Source of the DNA: Rhodoluna sp.
GTDB lineage: Bacteria; Actinomycetota; Actinomycetes; Actinomycetales; Microbacteriaceae
DNA: 64,000 nt
Direction of reading: 5' to 3'
Assembly: GCF_024641065.1 (NCBI RefSeq)
Contig: NZ_JAHEDV010000001.1
Coordinates: 124,001-188,000, forward strand
The notes under the pieces were generated by a model. It saw only the letters and a program-made list of their open reading frames with translations. It ran no database searches and was not told where the DNA came from. Positions 50,818 through 58,140 of the stretch are shown here, piece after piece. The position numbers were made by a program, and so were the translations under genes. How positions within the stretch are numbered: position 1 is the first letter of the stretch; each line of letters begins with the position of its first letter.

Positions 50818-51368
50818 TATTCGATCACCACAGCATTCTGATCATCGGTTTCGTTAAGTTGCACGTTAATACGTTCTTCGCGCGAAGTAGGAAGATTTTT
50901 TCCAACAAAATCAGCGCGGATAGGCAACTCACGATGACCGCGGTCAACCAACACAGCAAGTTTTACGGCGCGTGGTCTACCAAAGTCATTGAGTGCATCA
51001 AGCGCGGCTCTAATGGTTCGCCCACTGAATAGAACATCGTCAACCAGAACTACTACTTTGTCATCGATGCCTTGGCTCGGAATCAGTGTCTGGGTAACCG
51101 GGCGAGTCGGATTCGATGCCAAATCGTCGCGATACATGGTTATGTCTAGACGGCCAAGCAGATCTTCAGGTTTTACGTCAGGTTCGGCTCTCGCGATAAC
51201 TTTGGCAATGCGTTCCGCCAATAGAACACCGCGGGTAGGAATACCGAGAAGAACTAGGTTTTTCGCGCCACTCTTCTGCAGTGCAGTATTGGCTTCAAGA
51301 ATTTCATGCGCGATGCGCGTAACGGCGCGATCAATGTCGTCGCTACTCAAGACGGTGCGTGCAGACAC
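50817..51368 (-). CDS. pyrR: PyrR, pyrimidine operon RNA-binding regulator / uracil phosphoribosyltransferase
   Basis: Binds pyr mRNA when UMP is high and represses the operon; often also makes UMP from uracil and PRPP. The 183 residues carry the PRPP motif [13 protein letters not shown] (106-118) and the SRRRH-like region [14 protein letters not shown] chose GTG at 51368 because AGGAGG lies five bases upstream; the GTG at 51374 would abut it. A PyrR-like RNA element stands just before this ribosome site, so PyrR may block its own translation and that of the coupled pyr genes. Confidence 0.96.
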   Translation of the reverse strand: MSARTVLSSDDIDRAVTRIAHEILEANTALQKSGAKNLVLLGIPTRGVLLAERIAKVIARAEPDVKPEDLLGRLDITMYRDDLASNPTRPVTQTLIPSQGIDDKVVVLVDDVLFSGRTIRAALDALNDFGRPRAVKLAVLVDRGHRELPIRADFVGKNLPTSREERINVQLNETDDQNAVVIE

Positions 51369-51383
51369 GCCCACCTCCTTCTC

Positions 51384-51396
51384 CGCCTCTCTGGAC
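51384..51396 (-). promoter_or_regulatory. PyrR-binding RNA element in the pyrR leader
   Basis: The minus-strand RNA reads GUCCAGAGAGGCG, matching the Bacillus PyrR-binding loop consensus ARUCCNGNGAGGYU over its core UCCNGNGAGGC. Flanking CCG and CGG can pair into a short stem. It ends a few bases before the AGGAGG of pyrR, which suggests translational repression rather than attenuation; no terminator is seen in the leader. Confidence 0.72.
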
Positions 51397-51418
51397 GGTC
51401 TTAAAGGATGTTGACAAA

Positions 51419-51427
51419 ATTCTAGCA
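51419..51427 (-). promoter_or_regulatory. Candidate extended -10 promoter of the pyr operon
   Basis: TGCTAGAAT on the minus strand is an extended -10 box, placing transcription start at about 51412, so the leader would be about 44 nt and would contain the whole PyrR element. The -35 region is weak, as tolerated with an extended -10. Confidence 0.5.
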
Positions 51428-51435
51428 GTTATTGG

Positions 51436-51855
51436 TTAGTTGGCTGCCTGAGTTGAAGCAATACGCGAAAGGAGCCCATTGATGAAGCTTCCCGAATCAT
51501 CGGTTGATAATTCCTTGGCTAGATCAACGGCCTCGTTGATAGCTACTCCGTTTGGAACCTCGGCGTTGTGAAGAATCTCCCATACGGCAACACGCAAAAT
51601 GGCGCGATCAAGATTAGGCATGCGATCAAGAGCCCAGCCTTGCGAATAAGTCTCTAGCAAGTCATCGATCTCGTCGTGCGAGTCGATAACACCCTGCACG
51701 ATTTCACGTGCGTAGCCGAAAATGGCCTCTTGATTTTGACGATCAGCTGCAAGCTCAGCAACTTCATTCAGCAGAATGATTGGCGAAATCTTCCGTAGAT
51801 CGGCTGCAAACACAGCGTCAACGGCACGTTTACGTGCTTTAGTTCTTGCGCTCAA
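51436..51855 (-). CDS. nusB: Transcription antitermination factor NusB
   Basis: Works with NusE (S10) on boxA RNA during rRNA antitermination. The 139 residues are all-helical with the KARKRAVDAVFAADL N-terminal and GSFINGLLSRIA C-terminal blocks. The start is TTG at 51855, without a ribosome site and four bases after efp, so it is probably translated by coupling. The efp-nusB order is standard in actinobacteria. Confidence 0.96.
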   Translation of the reverse strand: MSARTKARKRAVDAVFAADLRKISPIILLNEVAELAADRQNQEAIFGYAREIVQGVIDSHDEIDDLLETYSQGWALDRMPNLDRAILRVAVWEILHNAEVPNGVAINEAVDLAKELSTDDSGSFINGLLSRIASTQAAN

Positions 51856-51859
51856 TTGA

Positions 51860-52423
51860 TTATTCGGTCACGCGGCCGAGGTAATCGCCGGTTCGTGTGT
51901 CGACGCGTACCTTGGTGTTGTTCTCAAGGAACAAAGGAACCTGAATCTGTAGTCCGGTTTCAACGGTTGCAGGCTTGGTGCCTCCGCTTGAACGGTCACC
52001 CTGCAAGCCAGGCTCGGTGTAGGTCACAAGCAGCACGACTGAGGCAGGAAGCTCAACATAGATCGGGTTGCCCTCGTGCATCGCAACAACGGCCTCTTGG
52101 TTTTCAAGCAGGTAGTTGACTGCATCGCCAACGGTTGCCTCACTCAGGGTTACCTGGTCGAAAGTCTCGGCATCCATGAAAATGAAGCCTTCACCGTCGT
52201 TGTAAAGGTAAGTCATGTTGCGCTTGTCAACGTTAGCGGTCTCAACCTTCACACCAGCGTTGAAAGTCTTGTCTACCACCTTGCCGGTCATGACGTTCTT
52301 GAGCTTCGAACGCACAAAGGCAGCACCCTTGCCCGGCTTTACGTGCTGGAAGTCGATAACAGCCCAAAGCTGCCCCTCGATGTTAAGAACCATGCCGTTC
52401 TTCAGGTCGTTTGAAGTTGCCAT
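51860..52423 (-). CDS. efp: Elongation factor P
   Basis: Relieves ribosome stalling at proline runs. The 187 residues form three beta-barrel domains; the tip loop [11 protein letters not shown] carries lysine near residue 32 at the site modified in other bacteria (unmodified in many actinobacteria). No EpmA-type modifying enzyme is seen here. I chose ATG at 52423; the longer frame adds three residues only. It is the first gene after the aroQ terminator and so should have its own promoter within the 30 nt before it. Confidence 0.97.
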   Translation of the reverse strand: MATSNDLKNGMVLNIEGQLWAVIDFQHVKPGKGAAFVRSKLKNVMTGKVVDKTFNAGVKVETANVDKRNMTYLYNDGEGFIFMDAETFDQVTLSEATVGDAVNYLLENQEAVVAMHEGNPIYVELPASVVLLVTYTEPGLQGDRSSGGTKPATVETGLQIQVPLFLENNTKVRVDTRTGDYLGRVTE

Positions 52424-52453
52424 GAAGATCACTCGTTTCAGTATTTTGTAGAC

Positions 52454-52480
52454 AAAAAAATAGCGGGATAAATCCCTGCG
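52454..52480 (-). terminator. Rho-independent terminator after aroQ
   Basis: On the minus strand GC-[A]-GGGA pairs with UCCC-GC around a 4-nt loop (52463-52479; one bulged base), followed by a run of seven U residues (52454-52460). Just before it a second 6-bp hairpin (GCCTTC/GAAGGC, 52480-52501) adds to the structure. It closes the shikimate cluster. Confidence 0.75.
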
Positions 52481-52513
52481 CCTTCAATTCTAATCGAAGG
52501 CTTGAGGTAAAAG

Positions 52514-52948
52514 TTAGTTGGTCAGCGCGGTGAGGGCCAAAGTGTAAGAATTTACGCCGAAACCAGCGATTACACCGGTAGCAACTCCAGAAATCACGCT
52601 GGTGTGACGAAACTCTTCACGAGTGTGCGGGTTACTTAAGTGAACTTCGATCAGGCGCTTGCCCACTTTGGTGACCTGTACTGCCGCATCGCGAACCGCG
52701 TAAGAATAATGAGTAAAAGCCGCTGGATTCAAAATCACGTCATAGCCATTGTCAACCGATTCATATAGCCAAGCGATCAGTTCTGATTCGCTATCGGTTT
52801 GACGAACCTCTACCTCAAGGCCAAGCTCGGCAGCCTTGGATGAGGTGATTTTGACCAAACCGTCATAGTCAACGGCTCCATAAATATCTGGCTCGCGTGA
52901 ACCAAGTCGACCAAGATTCGGCCCGTTGAGTACTAGTACTTTGCTCAT
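52514..52948 (-). CDS. aroQ: Type II 3-dehydroquinate dehydratase
   Basis: Third step of the shikimate pathway. The 144 residues show the [17 protein letters not shown] loop with the catalytic arginine and tyrosine, [16 protein letters not shown], and [16 protein letters not shown] with the catalytic histidine. No Shine-Dalgarno is seen; TAGCCT lies six bases before the ATG, so a leaderless start is possible. It is the last gene before the cluster terminator. Confidence 0.97.
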   Translation of the reverse strand: MSKVLVLNGPNLGRLGSREPDIYGAVDYDGLVKITSSKAAELGLEVEVRQTDSESELIAWLYESVDNGYDVILNPAAFTHYSYAVRDAAVQVTKVGKRLIEVHLSNPHTREEFRHTSVISGVATGVIAGFGVNSYTLALTALTN

Positions 52949-52954
52949 GTTCTA

Positions 52955-52960
52955 AGGCTA
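52955..52960 (-). promoter_or_regulatory. Candidate -10 box for leaderless aroQ
   Basis: TAGCCT on the minus strand, six bases before the aroQ ATG, in the 15-nt gap after aroB. Same geometry as rarA, polA, coaE and rpe; no ribosome site. Confidence 0.45.
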
Positions 52961-52963
52961 CCT

Positions 52964-54046
52964 TTAGGCTTCGGTAATCTCTTGGAAGGCCGCGTGCAAC
53001 ATTTCTGGAGTTGGAGCTGTCATGATGGTTGGCTTGGCTAGGTCATCAAGAACAACGAACCTTAGAGTTCCGGCACGGGTCTTTTTGTCGCGCTGCATGG
53101 TTTCTTGCAGCTGCGCCCATTTTTGCGCCGGGTAGCTTGTCGGCAACCCAAGGAGGTGAAGCACGCTACGGTGCCTATCTACTACCTCATCACTAAGGCG
53201 CCCGGCGATTCTCGCAAGTTCAGCAACGAAAACCATGCCGATCGAAATTGCTGCTCCATGACGCCACTTGTAGCGCTCGGCGTGTTCTATAGCGTGGCCA
53301 AGAGTGTGACCGTAATTCAAGATTTCGCGAATACCAGCCTCCTTGAAGTCCTCCCCTACCACTCGTGCCTTGATGGCCACAGAGCGCTCGATTATCTCTT
53401 GGAATTCAGGGGTGTTCGGGTCAGTAGCAACGTTTACGTCAGCCTCAATAATTTCGAGAATTCGTGGGTCGGCGATGAAACCGTATTTCACAACCTCACC
53501 GAATCCGGCCAATATTTCATTCTTTGGCAGTGAGATAAGTGTGTCTAGGTCAATGATCACGGCCGACGGTGCATGGAACACACCAACCAGGTTTTTGCCC
53601 TCGCTGGTATTGATTCCAGTCTTGCCACCGATTGCTGCATCGACCATGGCCAAAAGCGTTGTAGGTACTTGAATTAGTTTCACACCGCGCAGCCACGTTG
53701 CGGCGACAAAACCAGCCAAGTCAGTCGTGGAACCACCACCAAAGCCAATAACAGCATCCGTGCGGGTGAAATCGGCCTGGCCCATGATCTGCCAACAGAA
53801 AGCCGCTACCTCAACACGTTTAGCATCTTCACTGTCTGGCACCCCAGCCAAGATGGCTTCATAGCCAGCCTCTAGAAGAGTTTCGCGAAGCAGCTCGGCG
53901 CTAGGAGTGAGACCAACTGGGTGAACGACGAGTACTTTTGATACCCCACTGCCAAGAGCCAACGGCACTTCGCCGAGAAGGGCTCTACCAATAACAACTT
54001 CGTACGGGTCGGTGCCCTTCACCTGAATTCTCGATACTTGACTCAT
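52964..54046 (-). CDS. aroB: 3-dehydroquinate synthase
   Basis: Second step of the shikimate pathway, NAD- and metal-dependent. The 360 residues carry the IGFGGGSTTDLAGFVAATW NAD loop, the metal-binding EVVKYGF and NYGHTLGHAIEH blocks and the KTRAGTLRFVVL lid. The ATG overlaps the aroK stop by one base (TAATG). Confidence 0.98.
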   Translation of the reverse strand: MSQVSRIQVKGTDPYEVVIGRALLGEVPLALGSGVSKVLVVHPVGLTPSAELLRETLLEAGYEAILAGVPDSEDAKRVEVAAFCWQIMGQADFTRTDAVIGFGGGSTTDLAGFVAATWLRGVKLIQVPTTLLAMVDAAIGGKTGINTSEGKNLVGVFHAPSAVIIDLDTLISLPKNEILAGFGEVVKYGFIADPRILEIIEADVNVATDPNTPEFQEIIERSVAIKARVVGEDFKEAGIREILNYGHTLGHAIEHAERYKWRHGAAISIGMVFVAELARIAGRLSDEVVDRHRSVLHLLGLPTSYPAQKWAQLQETMQRDKKTRAGTLRFVVLDDLAKPTIMTAPTPEMLHAAFQEITEA

Positions 54047-54546
54047 TAGATTTCGAGCTTCTCTCTGATTTCGGCAATCGTCGTGTTTAGCGGATGTCCA
54101 CTGGTATTGATTTCAAGGTCAGCAACTTGTTCGTACAAGTGCTTACGCGAATCGTAAATTCGTCGCCAATCCTCAACCCCGTTCTTCAAAAGAGGTCTAG
54201 CGCCACTTTTAAGTCGGGAAGCAATGTGCTTTCCATCGGTTGATAGGTATACAACAGTCACTGACTCAAGCGCCGCGCGATTTTTTGGGCTCAGGATAAC
54301 TCCGCCACCGGTTGCTACTACGGCAGGAGAAACTAGCGACTTGGCTAAGGCCTCCTCTTCGAGCTCACGGAACTTTGGTTCACCATGCCGCTCAAAGAAG
54401 TCAGAGATGCGGCCATGCTCTTCGACAAAGACAGAATCTGTGTCAATGAACTTCAGCCCAAGCATCTTTGCCAGTTTGCGACCAACGGTGCTCTTGCCAA
54501 CCCCCATGGGGCCGACCAAAACAATGATGTCTTTTGACTTAGGCAT
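54046..54546 (-). CDS. aroK: Shikimate kinase
   Basis: Phosphorylates shikimate. The 166 residues show the P-loop GPMGVGKST (12-20), substrate [11 protein letters not shown] and [24 protein letters not shown] and the lid GARPLLKNG. It starts eight bases inside the end of aroC and overlaps aroB, so the three are tightly coupled. Confidence 0.97.
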   Translation of the reverse strand: MPKSKDIIVLVGPMGVGKSTVGRKLAKMLGLKFIDTDSVFVEEHGRISDFFERHGEPKFRELEEEALAKSLVSPAVVATGGGVILSPKNRAALESVTVVYLSTDGKHIASRLKSGARPLLKNGVEDWRRIYDSRKHLYEQVADLEINTSGHPLNTTIAEIREKLEI

Positions 54547-55750
54547 CCAAGTTTGCGCTATCGAATGACTTCAAAACCGCTGGGATGTTTGCTAGGTATG
54601 ACTCAAGGTTTCGCTTGGTCTCAGCAACAGAGTCTCCACCGAATTTTTCGAGTACAGAATTCGCGATCACCAACGCGACCATGGCTTCTGCAACAACTCC
54701 TGCTGCTGGAACAGCGCAAACGTCTGAGCGCTGGTGATGAGCCTTAGCCACATCTCCGGTTGCCACATCAATGGTTGCGAGGGCCTTAGGGATTGTTGAA
54801 ATCGGTTTCATTGCGGCGCGCACGCGAAGAATTTCTCCGTTGCTCATTCCACCCTCAATGCCACCCGCACGGTCGGTTAGACGTCGAACAACACCGGTTG
54901 TGTCTCGTTCTATTTCGTCGTGGGCAACCGAGCCGCGACGTTTTGCGGTCTCGAACCCATCGCCAACTTCAACGCCCTTAATAGCTTGGATGCCCATGAG
55001 CGCTGCAGCTAACTGAGCATCTAGTCGACGATCCCAGTGCACAAAAGTGCCAAGTCCAGGTGGCATGCCATAGACCAAAGTCTCAACAACTCCTCCAAGG
55101 GTGTCGCCTTCTTTGTGGCATTCATCTACTTCAGCAACCATGGCTGCAGAAACTTCAGGATTGAAGCAACGCATCGGGTCTGCATCCACGGCTTCGAGGT
55201 CGCTTGGAGTTGGAATCGGCGCGCCTGCGGGCGTTGAAACTGGCCCAATCCCCACGGTGTGGGTGATTAGTTGAATTCCGAGTTCGTTCAAAAAGTTTGA
55301 GGCGACAACACCCAGAGCAACGCGCGCTGCGGTCTCACGAGCACTTGCACGCTCGAGGATCGGGCGACTATCTAGGAATCCATACTTCTGCATGCCGGTG
55401 AAATCGGCGTGGCCTGGGCGTGGACGGGTCAATGATTCCGCTCGCGCCCCAGTGAGCTTTGAAGGATCAACCGGGTCAGCAGACATCACGTCTTGCCACT
55501 TAGGCCACTCGGTGTTAGCTACGGTAATTGCCACCGGTCCACCCATGGATAGCCCATGGCGTACGCCACCTGATAGTGAAACCTCGTCTTGCTCGAACTT
55601 CATGCGAGCGCCGCGACCATACCCAAGGCGACGTCGGGCTAGTGCAGCCTCAACATCAGGGGTAGTAATAGGTACTCCAGCTGGGAGTCCTTCGAGTACA
55701 GCAACTAGCTCAGGGCCGTGCGATTCGCCTGCAGTGATCCAACGTAACAT
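54539..55750 (-). CDS. aroC: Chorismate synthase
   Basis: Last step of the shikimate pathway; needs reduced FMN. The 403 residues include the signatures [45 protein letters not shown] and the C-terminal [17 protein letters not shown]. Chorismate feeds TrpE, whose gene is at 31.5 kb here. The 43 nt upstream contain a strong hairpin and the ATG lacks a good ribosome site. Confidence 0.98.
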   Translation of the reverse strand: MLRWITAGESHGPELVAVLEGLPAGVPITTPDVEAALARRRLGYGRGARMKFEQDEVSLSGGVRHGLSMGGPVAITVANTEWPKWQDVMSADPVDPSKLTGARAESLTRPRPGHADFTGMQKYGFLDSRPILERASARETAARVALGVVASNFLNELGIQLITHTVGIGPVSTPAGAPIPTPSDLEAVDADPMRCFNPEVSAAMVAEVDECHKEGDTLGGVVETLVYGMPPGLGTFVHWDRRLDAQLAAALMGIQAIKGVEVGDGFETAKRRGSVAHDEIERDTTGVVRRLTDRAGGIEGGMSNGEILRVRAAMKPISTIPKALATIDVATGDVAKAHHQRSDVCAVPAAGVVAEAMVALVIANSVLEKFGGDSVAETKRNLESYLANIPAVLKSFDSANLDA

Positions 55751-55760
55751 TCGTCAATTC

Positions 55761-55782
55761 TCTCACAACAAAGTTGGTGAGA
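55761..55782 (-). other. Hairpin in the aroE-aroC gap
   Basis: On the minus-strand RNA UCUCA-CAAC pairs with GUUG-UGAGA (9 bp with one bulged base) around a 3-nt loop, ending 10 nt before the aroC ATG. No U-run follows, so it is not a terminator. It could mask or present the aroC start; function is inference. Confidence 0.5.
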
Positions 55783-55793
55783 CTCAAAGAGAG

Positions 55794-56636
55794 CTAAAGG
55801 CCAACTGCGTGGCGCATGGCAGCGACCACTGCAACTTCATTTGGTAGTTCATTTGCCGGGCTACCGGATCTGAAAATTCTGATCTGGGCTACTGCTTGCC
55901 AAATCAGCATCTCGATGCCGCTTACGACAGGTTTCTCTCTTTTAACCCATAACTCAGCAGCCTTGCTAGGCCAAGGATCATACGCAACGTCCAAGAGAAC
56001 GCCGCCGGGTGTCCAGGTTGAAACTTCCATCAAGCGAAGAGCCTGCTCATCTAGAGCGTGCGCGGGGACTGTTGATATTGTGAGTTCTGCGTGGCCGACT
56101 GCGTTCACAAAACTGTAAACCCTTGACGCCTTGAGCCCCTGCTGACGTGCAAAGTGCATTAATTCTTTGCGGGTTTTGCGGTTACGAGCCGAGATTTTCA
56201 AACGGGAATTTGGGGCCATACGTGCCACTGCAACGACGGCTGAATAGGCAGTAGCACCGGAACCAATAATCACGGTCTTCTTGGGTGCACTAGTAAGAGA
56301 GTCCTCCACCGCTTTCACAATTCCAAAAACATCGGTGTTGAAGCCCAACCAGGTACCGTCTTCTTGCTTTGCAAGCGTGTTGGTTGCCCCAGTCAACCTA
56401 GCCGATTCGTCTAGAACGCTAGCAAACTTGGTGGCTTCCTCTTTGAGAGGCATTGTCACGCTTAGACCGTCAACTGGCCGATCCAAGTCATGGATGAACT
56501 TGCGAAGCGAACCTTTTGGTACATCCGCTCTTCCATACTCCCAGTCAAGACCTAATACGCGATATGCGGCAAGGTGAATCGATGGTGACTTGGAGTGGCC
56601 GATCGGAGAACCAAGTACTGCATAACGATTACTCAT
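55794..56636 (-). CDS. aroE: Shikimate dehydrogenase
   Basis: Reduces 3-dehydroshikimate to shikimate. The 280 residues show the substrate SPIGHSKSPSIHLAAYR block, SVTMPLKEEA with the catalytic lysine, NTLAKQEDG, the aspartate of FNTDVFG, and a dinucleotide loop VIGSGATAYSAVVAVA. The loop is a variant of the usual GAGGA form, so cofactor preference is uncertain. It starts eight bases within the end of mltG. Confidence 0.93.
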   Translation of the reverse strand: MSNRYAVLGSPIGHSKSPSIHLAAYRVLGLDWEYGRADVPKGSLRKFIHDLDRPVDGLSVTMPLKEEATKFASVLDESARLTGATNTLAKQEDGTWLGFNTDVFGIVKAVEDSLTSAPKKTVIIGSGATAYSAVVAVARMAPNSRLKISARNRKTRKELMHFARQQGLKASRVYSFVNAVGHAELTISTVPAHALDEQALRLMEVSTWTPGGVLLDVAYDPWPSKAAELWVKREKPVVSGIEMLIWQAVAQIRIFRSGSPANELPNEVAVVAAMRHAVGL

Positions 56637-57675
56637 ATTCAGGGTGATCTTTCATCCATGCCTGCCACTGTGCGACAGCGCGCTCATGCTGAGACCATGT
56701 TTCACTGAAAACTGTTTCGCCCGTTTCGAGATTTATGGTGCAGAAGTAGAGCCACTTGCCTGCGCCAGGGTTCAAGGCCGCGTCGATCGCCACAGAGCCT
56801 GGGGCGCTTATTGGCCCAACCGGAAGGCCTGGGTAGAGGTAGGTGTTGTAAGGGTTGTCGTTTGCCCGCTCAGCGTCAGTTGTAGAAACGGTGGTGCCAT
56901 TGACGCCGTAACTGACTGTCGCGTCTGACTGTAGGTGCATTCCTTCTCTTATTCGATTGACGAACACTCGGCTAACTTTGTAGAAATCCGGCTCTAGACG
57001 AGCCTCTTTCTGAATGACCGACGCAAGCGTTAAGACCTCAAGTGCTTCGCTATCTTTGACGCCAAATTCGACTAATTCGGTACGCATACGATCAACCATC
57101 GTTTGCAGGATTGTTTTGGCAGAGGCATCCGGCGCGAACCGATATGTCGCCGGAAACATGAACCCCTCGAGTGTCGGAAAGCCTGCAGGCAAACTAAAAG
57201 CAGCTGGGTCGCGATAAAGCGCAACGAATTCGGAACGATCGATTCCTGTCGTTTCAGCGAGCAGATCGAAAATTGAAGTCGAGCGTAGGCCCTCGCGAAT
57301 CACAATCGTGGTAAGTACCGCAGAATCAGGGTTAGAAAGCGCATCGATTGCTTGTTGAGAAGACATTTCGAGCTTTAGTTTGAAGGTGCCTGGATAAAAC
57401 GTCGGGTTTTGCGTCAGAATCATTTTGTAAGTGGTCTGAAAGCTCTTAACCACTCCCGCATCAACCAATTGCTGAGCTATAACATCGCCACCAGAACCCT
57501 CAGCAATAACTATCGTCGTCTCACCATGACCGGGACCTGGAAAATCGTTTCCCATAAGCTGCTCAATAGCTGTTCGAATGTAGGAACGGTTTAGGTAAGC
57601 AACTGGACCGCCGATTATGATGGCGCCAATCACTGATATAGCGAGTACCCGACGCCTCAAGAACTTATTCGGCAT
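56629..57675 (-). CDS. mltG: Endolytic murein transglycosylase MltG
   Basis: Membrane-bound lytic transglycosylase that cuts nascent peptidoglycan strands. The 348 residues have an N-terminal membrane helix (about 8-27), a LysM-like part and the YceG catalytic domain with E224 in LASVIQKEARLEPD and the NRIREGMHLQSDATV block. I chose ATG at 57675, six bases after GGAGGAA inside the end of ruvX; the longer frame adds 32 residues that are antisense-like. It is 11 bases into ruvX, a usual actinobacterial overlap. Confidence 0.96.
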   Translation of the reverse strand: MPNKFLRRRVLAISVIGAIIIGGPVAYLNRSYIRTAIEQLMGNDFPGPGHGETTIVIAEGSGGDVIAQQLVDAGVVKSFQTTYKMILTQNPTFYPGTFKLKLEMSSQQAIDALSNPDSAVLTTIVIREGLRSTSIFDLLAETTGIDRSEFVALYRDPAAFSLPAGFPTLEGFMFPATYRFAPDASAKTILQTMVDRMRTELVEFGVKDSEALEVLTLASVIQKEARLEPDFYKVSRVFVNRIREGMHLQSDATVSYGVNGTTVSTTDAERANDNPYNTYLYPGLPVGPISAPGSVAIDAALNPGAGKWLYFCTINLETGETVFSETWSQHERAVAQWQAWMKDHPEYE

Positions 57676-58135
57676 CGTATTCCTCCAAAAGCTGACCTGG
57701 GGCGCGTGACTGAGTCTTCTCGATCGCAAGCGCTTGTTCCAAGATAACGGTAGCTGCCACCTGATCGACAATCGACCTTGAATTCTTTGTGTTTCGGCCA
57801 GAACTAATTAGGGCGCGGCTTGCAGCGACCGTGCTCAAACGCTCGTCAATGAGCCTCACATCACAGGTCAGAGTTTTTGCCAATTCTCTTGCAATCAGCA
57901 GAGCGTCACTAGTTGAGGCAGTTTCAGTTCCCTGCATGCTAACCGGCAGGCCAACATAAGCCTCGATCACTTCGAAATCCTCGATTTCACGCATGATGGC
58001 TTGGATAGTTGTGTCGGTGTCCTTCGAGCGAGTAACAGTGGATAACCCGGATGCGAGAATTCCGTGAAGATCCGAAACGGCTAGGCCGATTCTGACCTTG
58101 CCAACATCGATCGCTAGGCGACGCCCAGTTCTCAT
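57665..58135 (-). CDS. ruvX: RuvX/YqgF RNase H-like nuclease
   Basis: Proposed Holliday-junction resolvase and pre-16S rRNA nuclease. The 156 residues have an RNase H-like fold: LAIDVGKVRIGLAVSD with the first catalytic aspartate, YVGLPVSMQG, and the C-terminal SIVDQVAATVILEQAL with the further acidic residue. No ribosome site is clear. It sits between alaS and mltG as in most actinobacteria. Confidence 0.95.
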   Translation of the reverse strand: MRTGRRLAIDVGKVRIGLAVSDLHGILASGLSTVTRSKDTDTTIQAIMREIEDFEVIEAYVGLPVSMQGTETASTSDALLIARELAKTLTCDVRLIDERLSTVAASRALISSGRNTKNSRSIVDQVAATVILEQALAIEKTQSRAPGQLLEEYDAE

Positions 58136-58140
58136 TGGTA

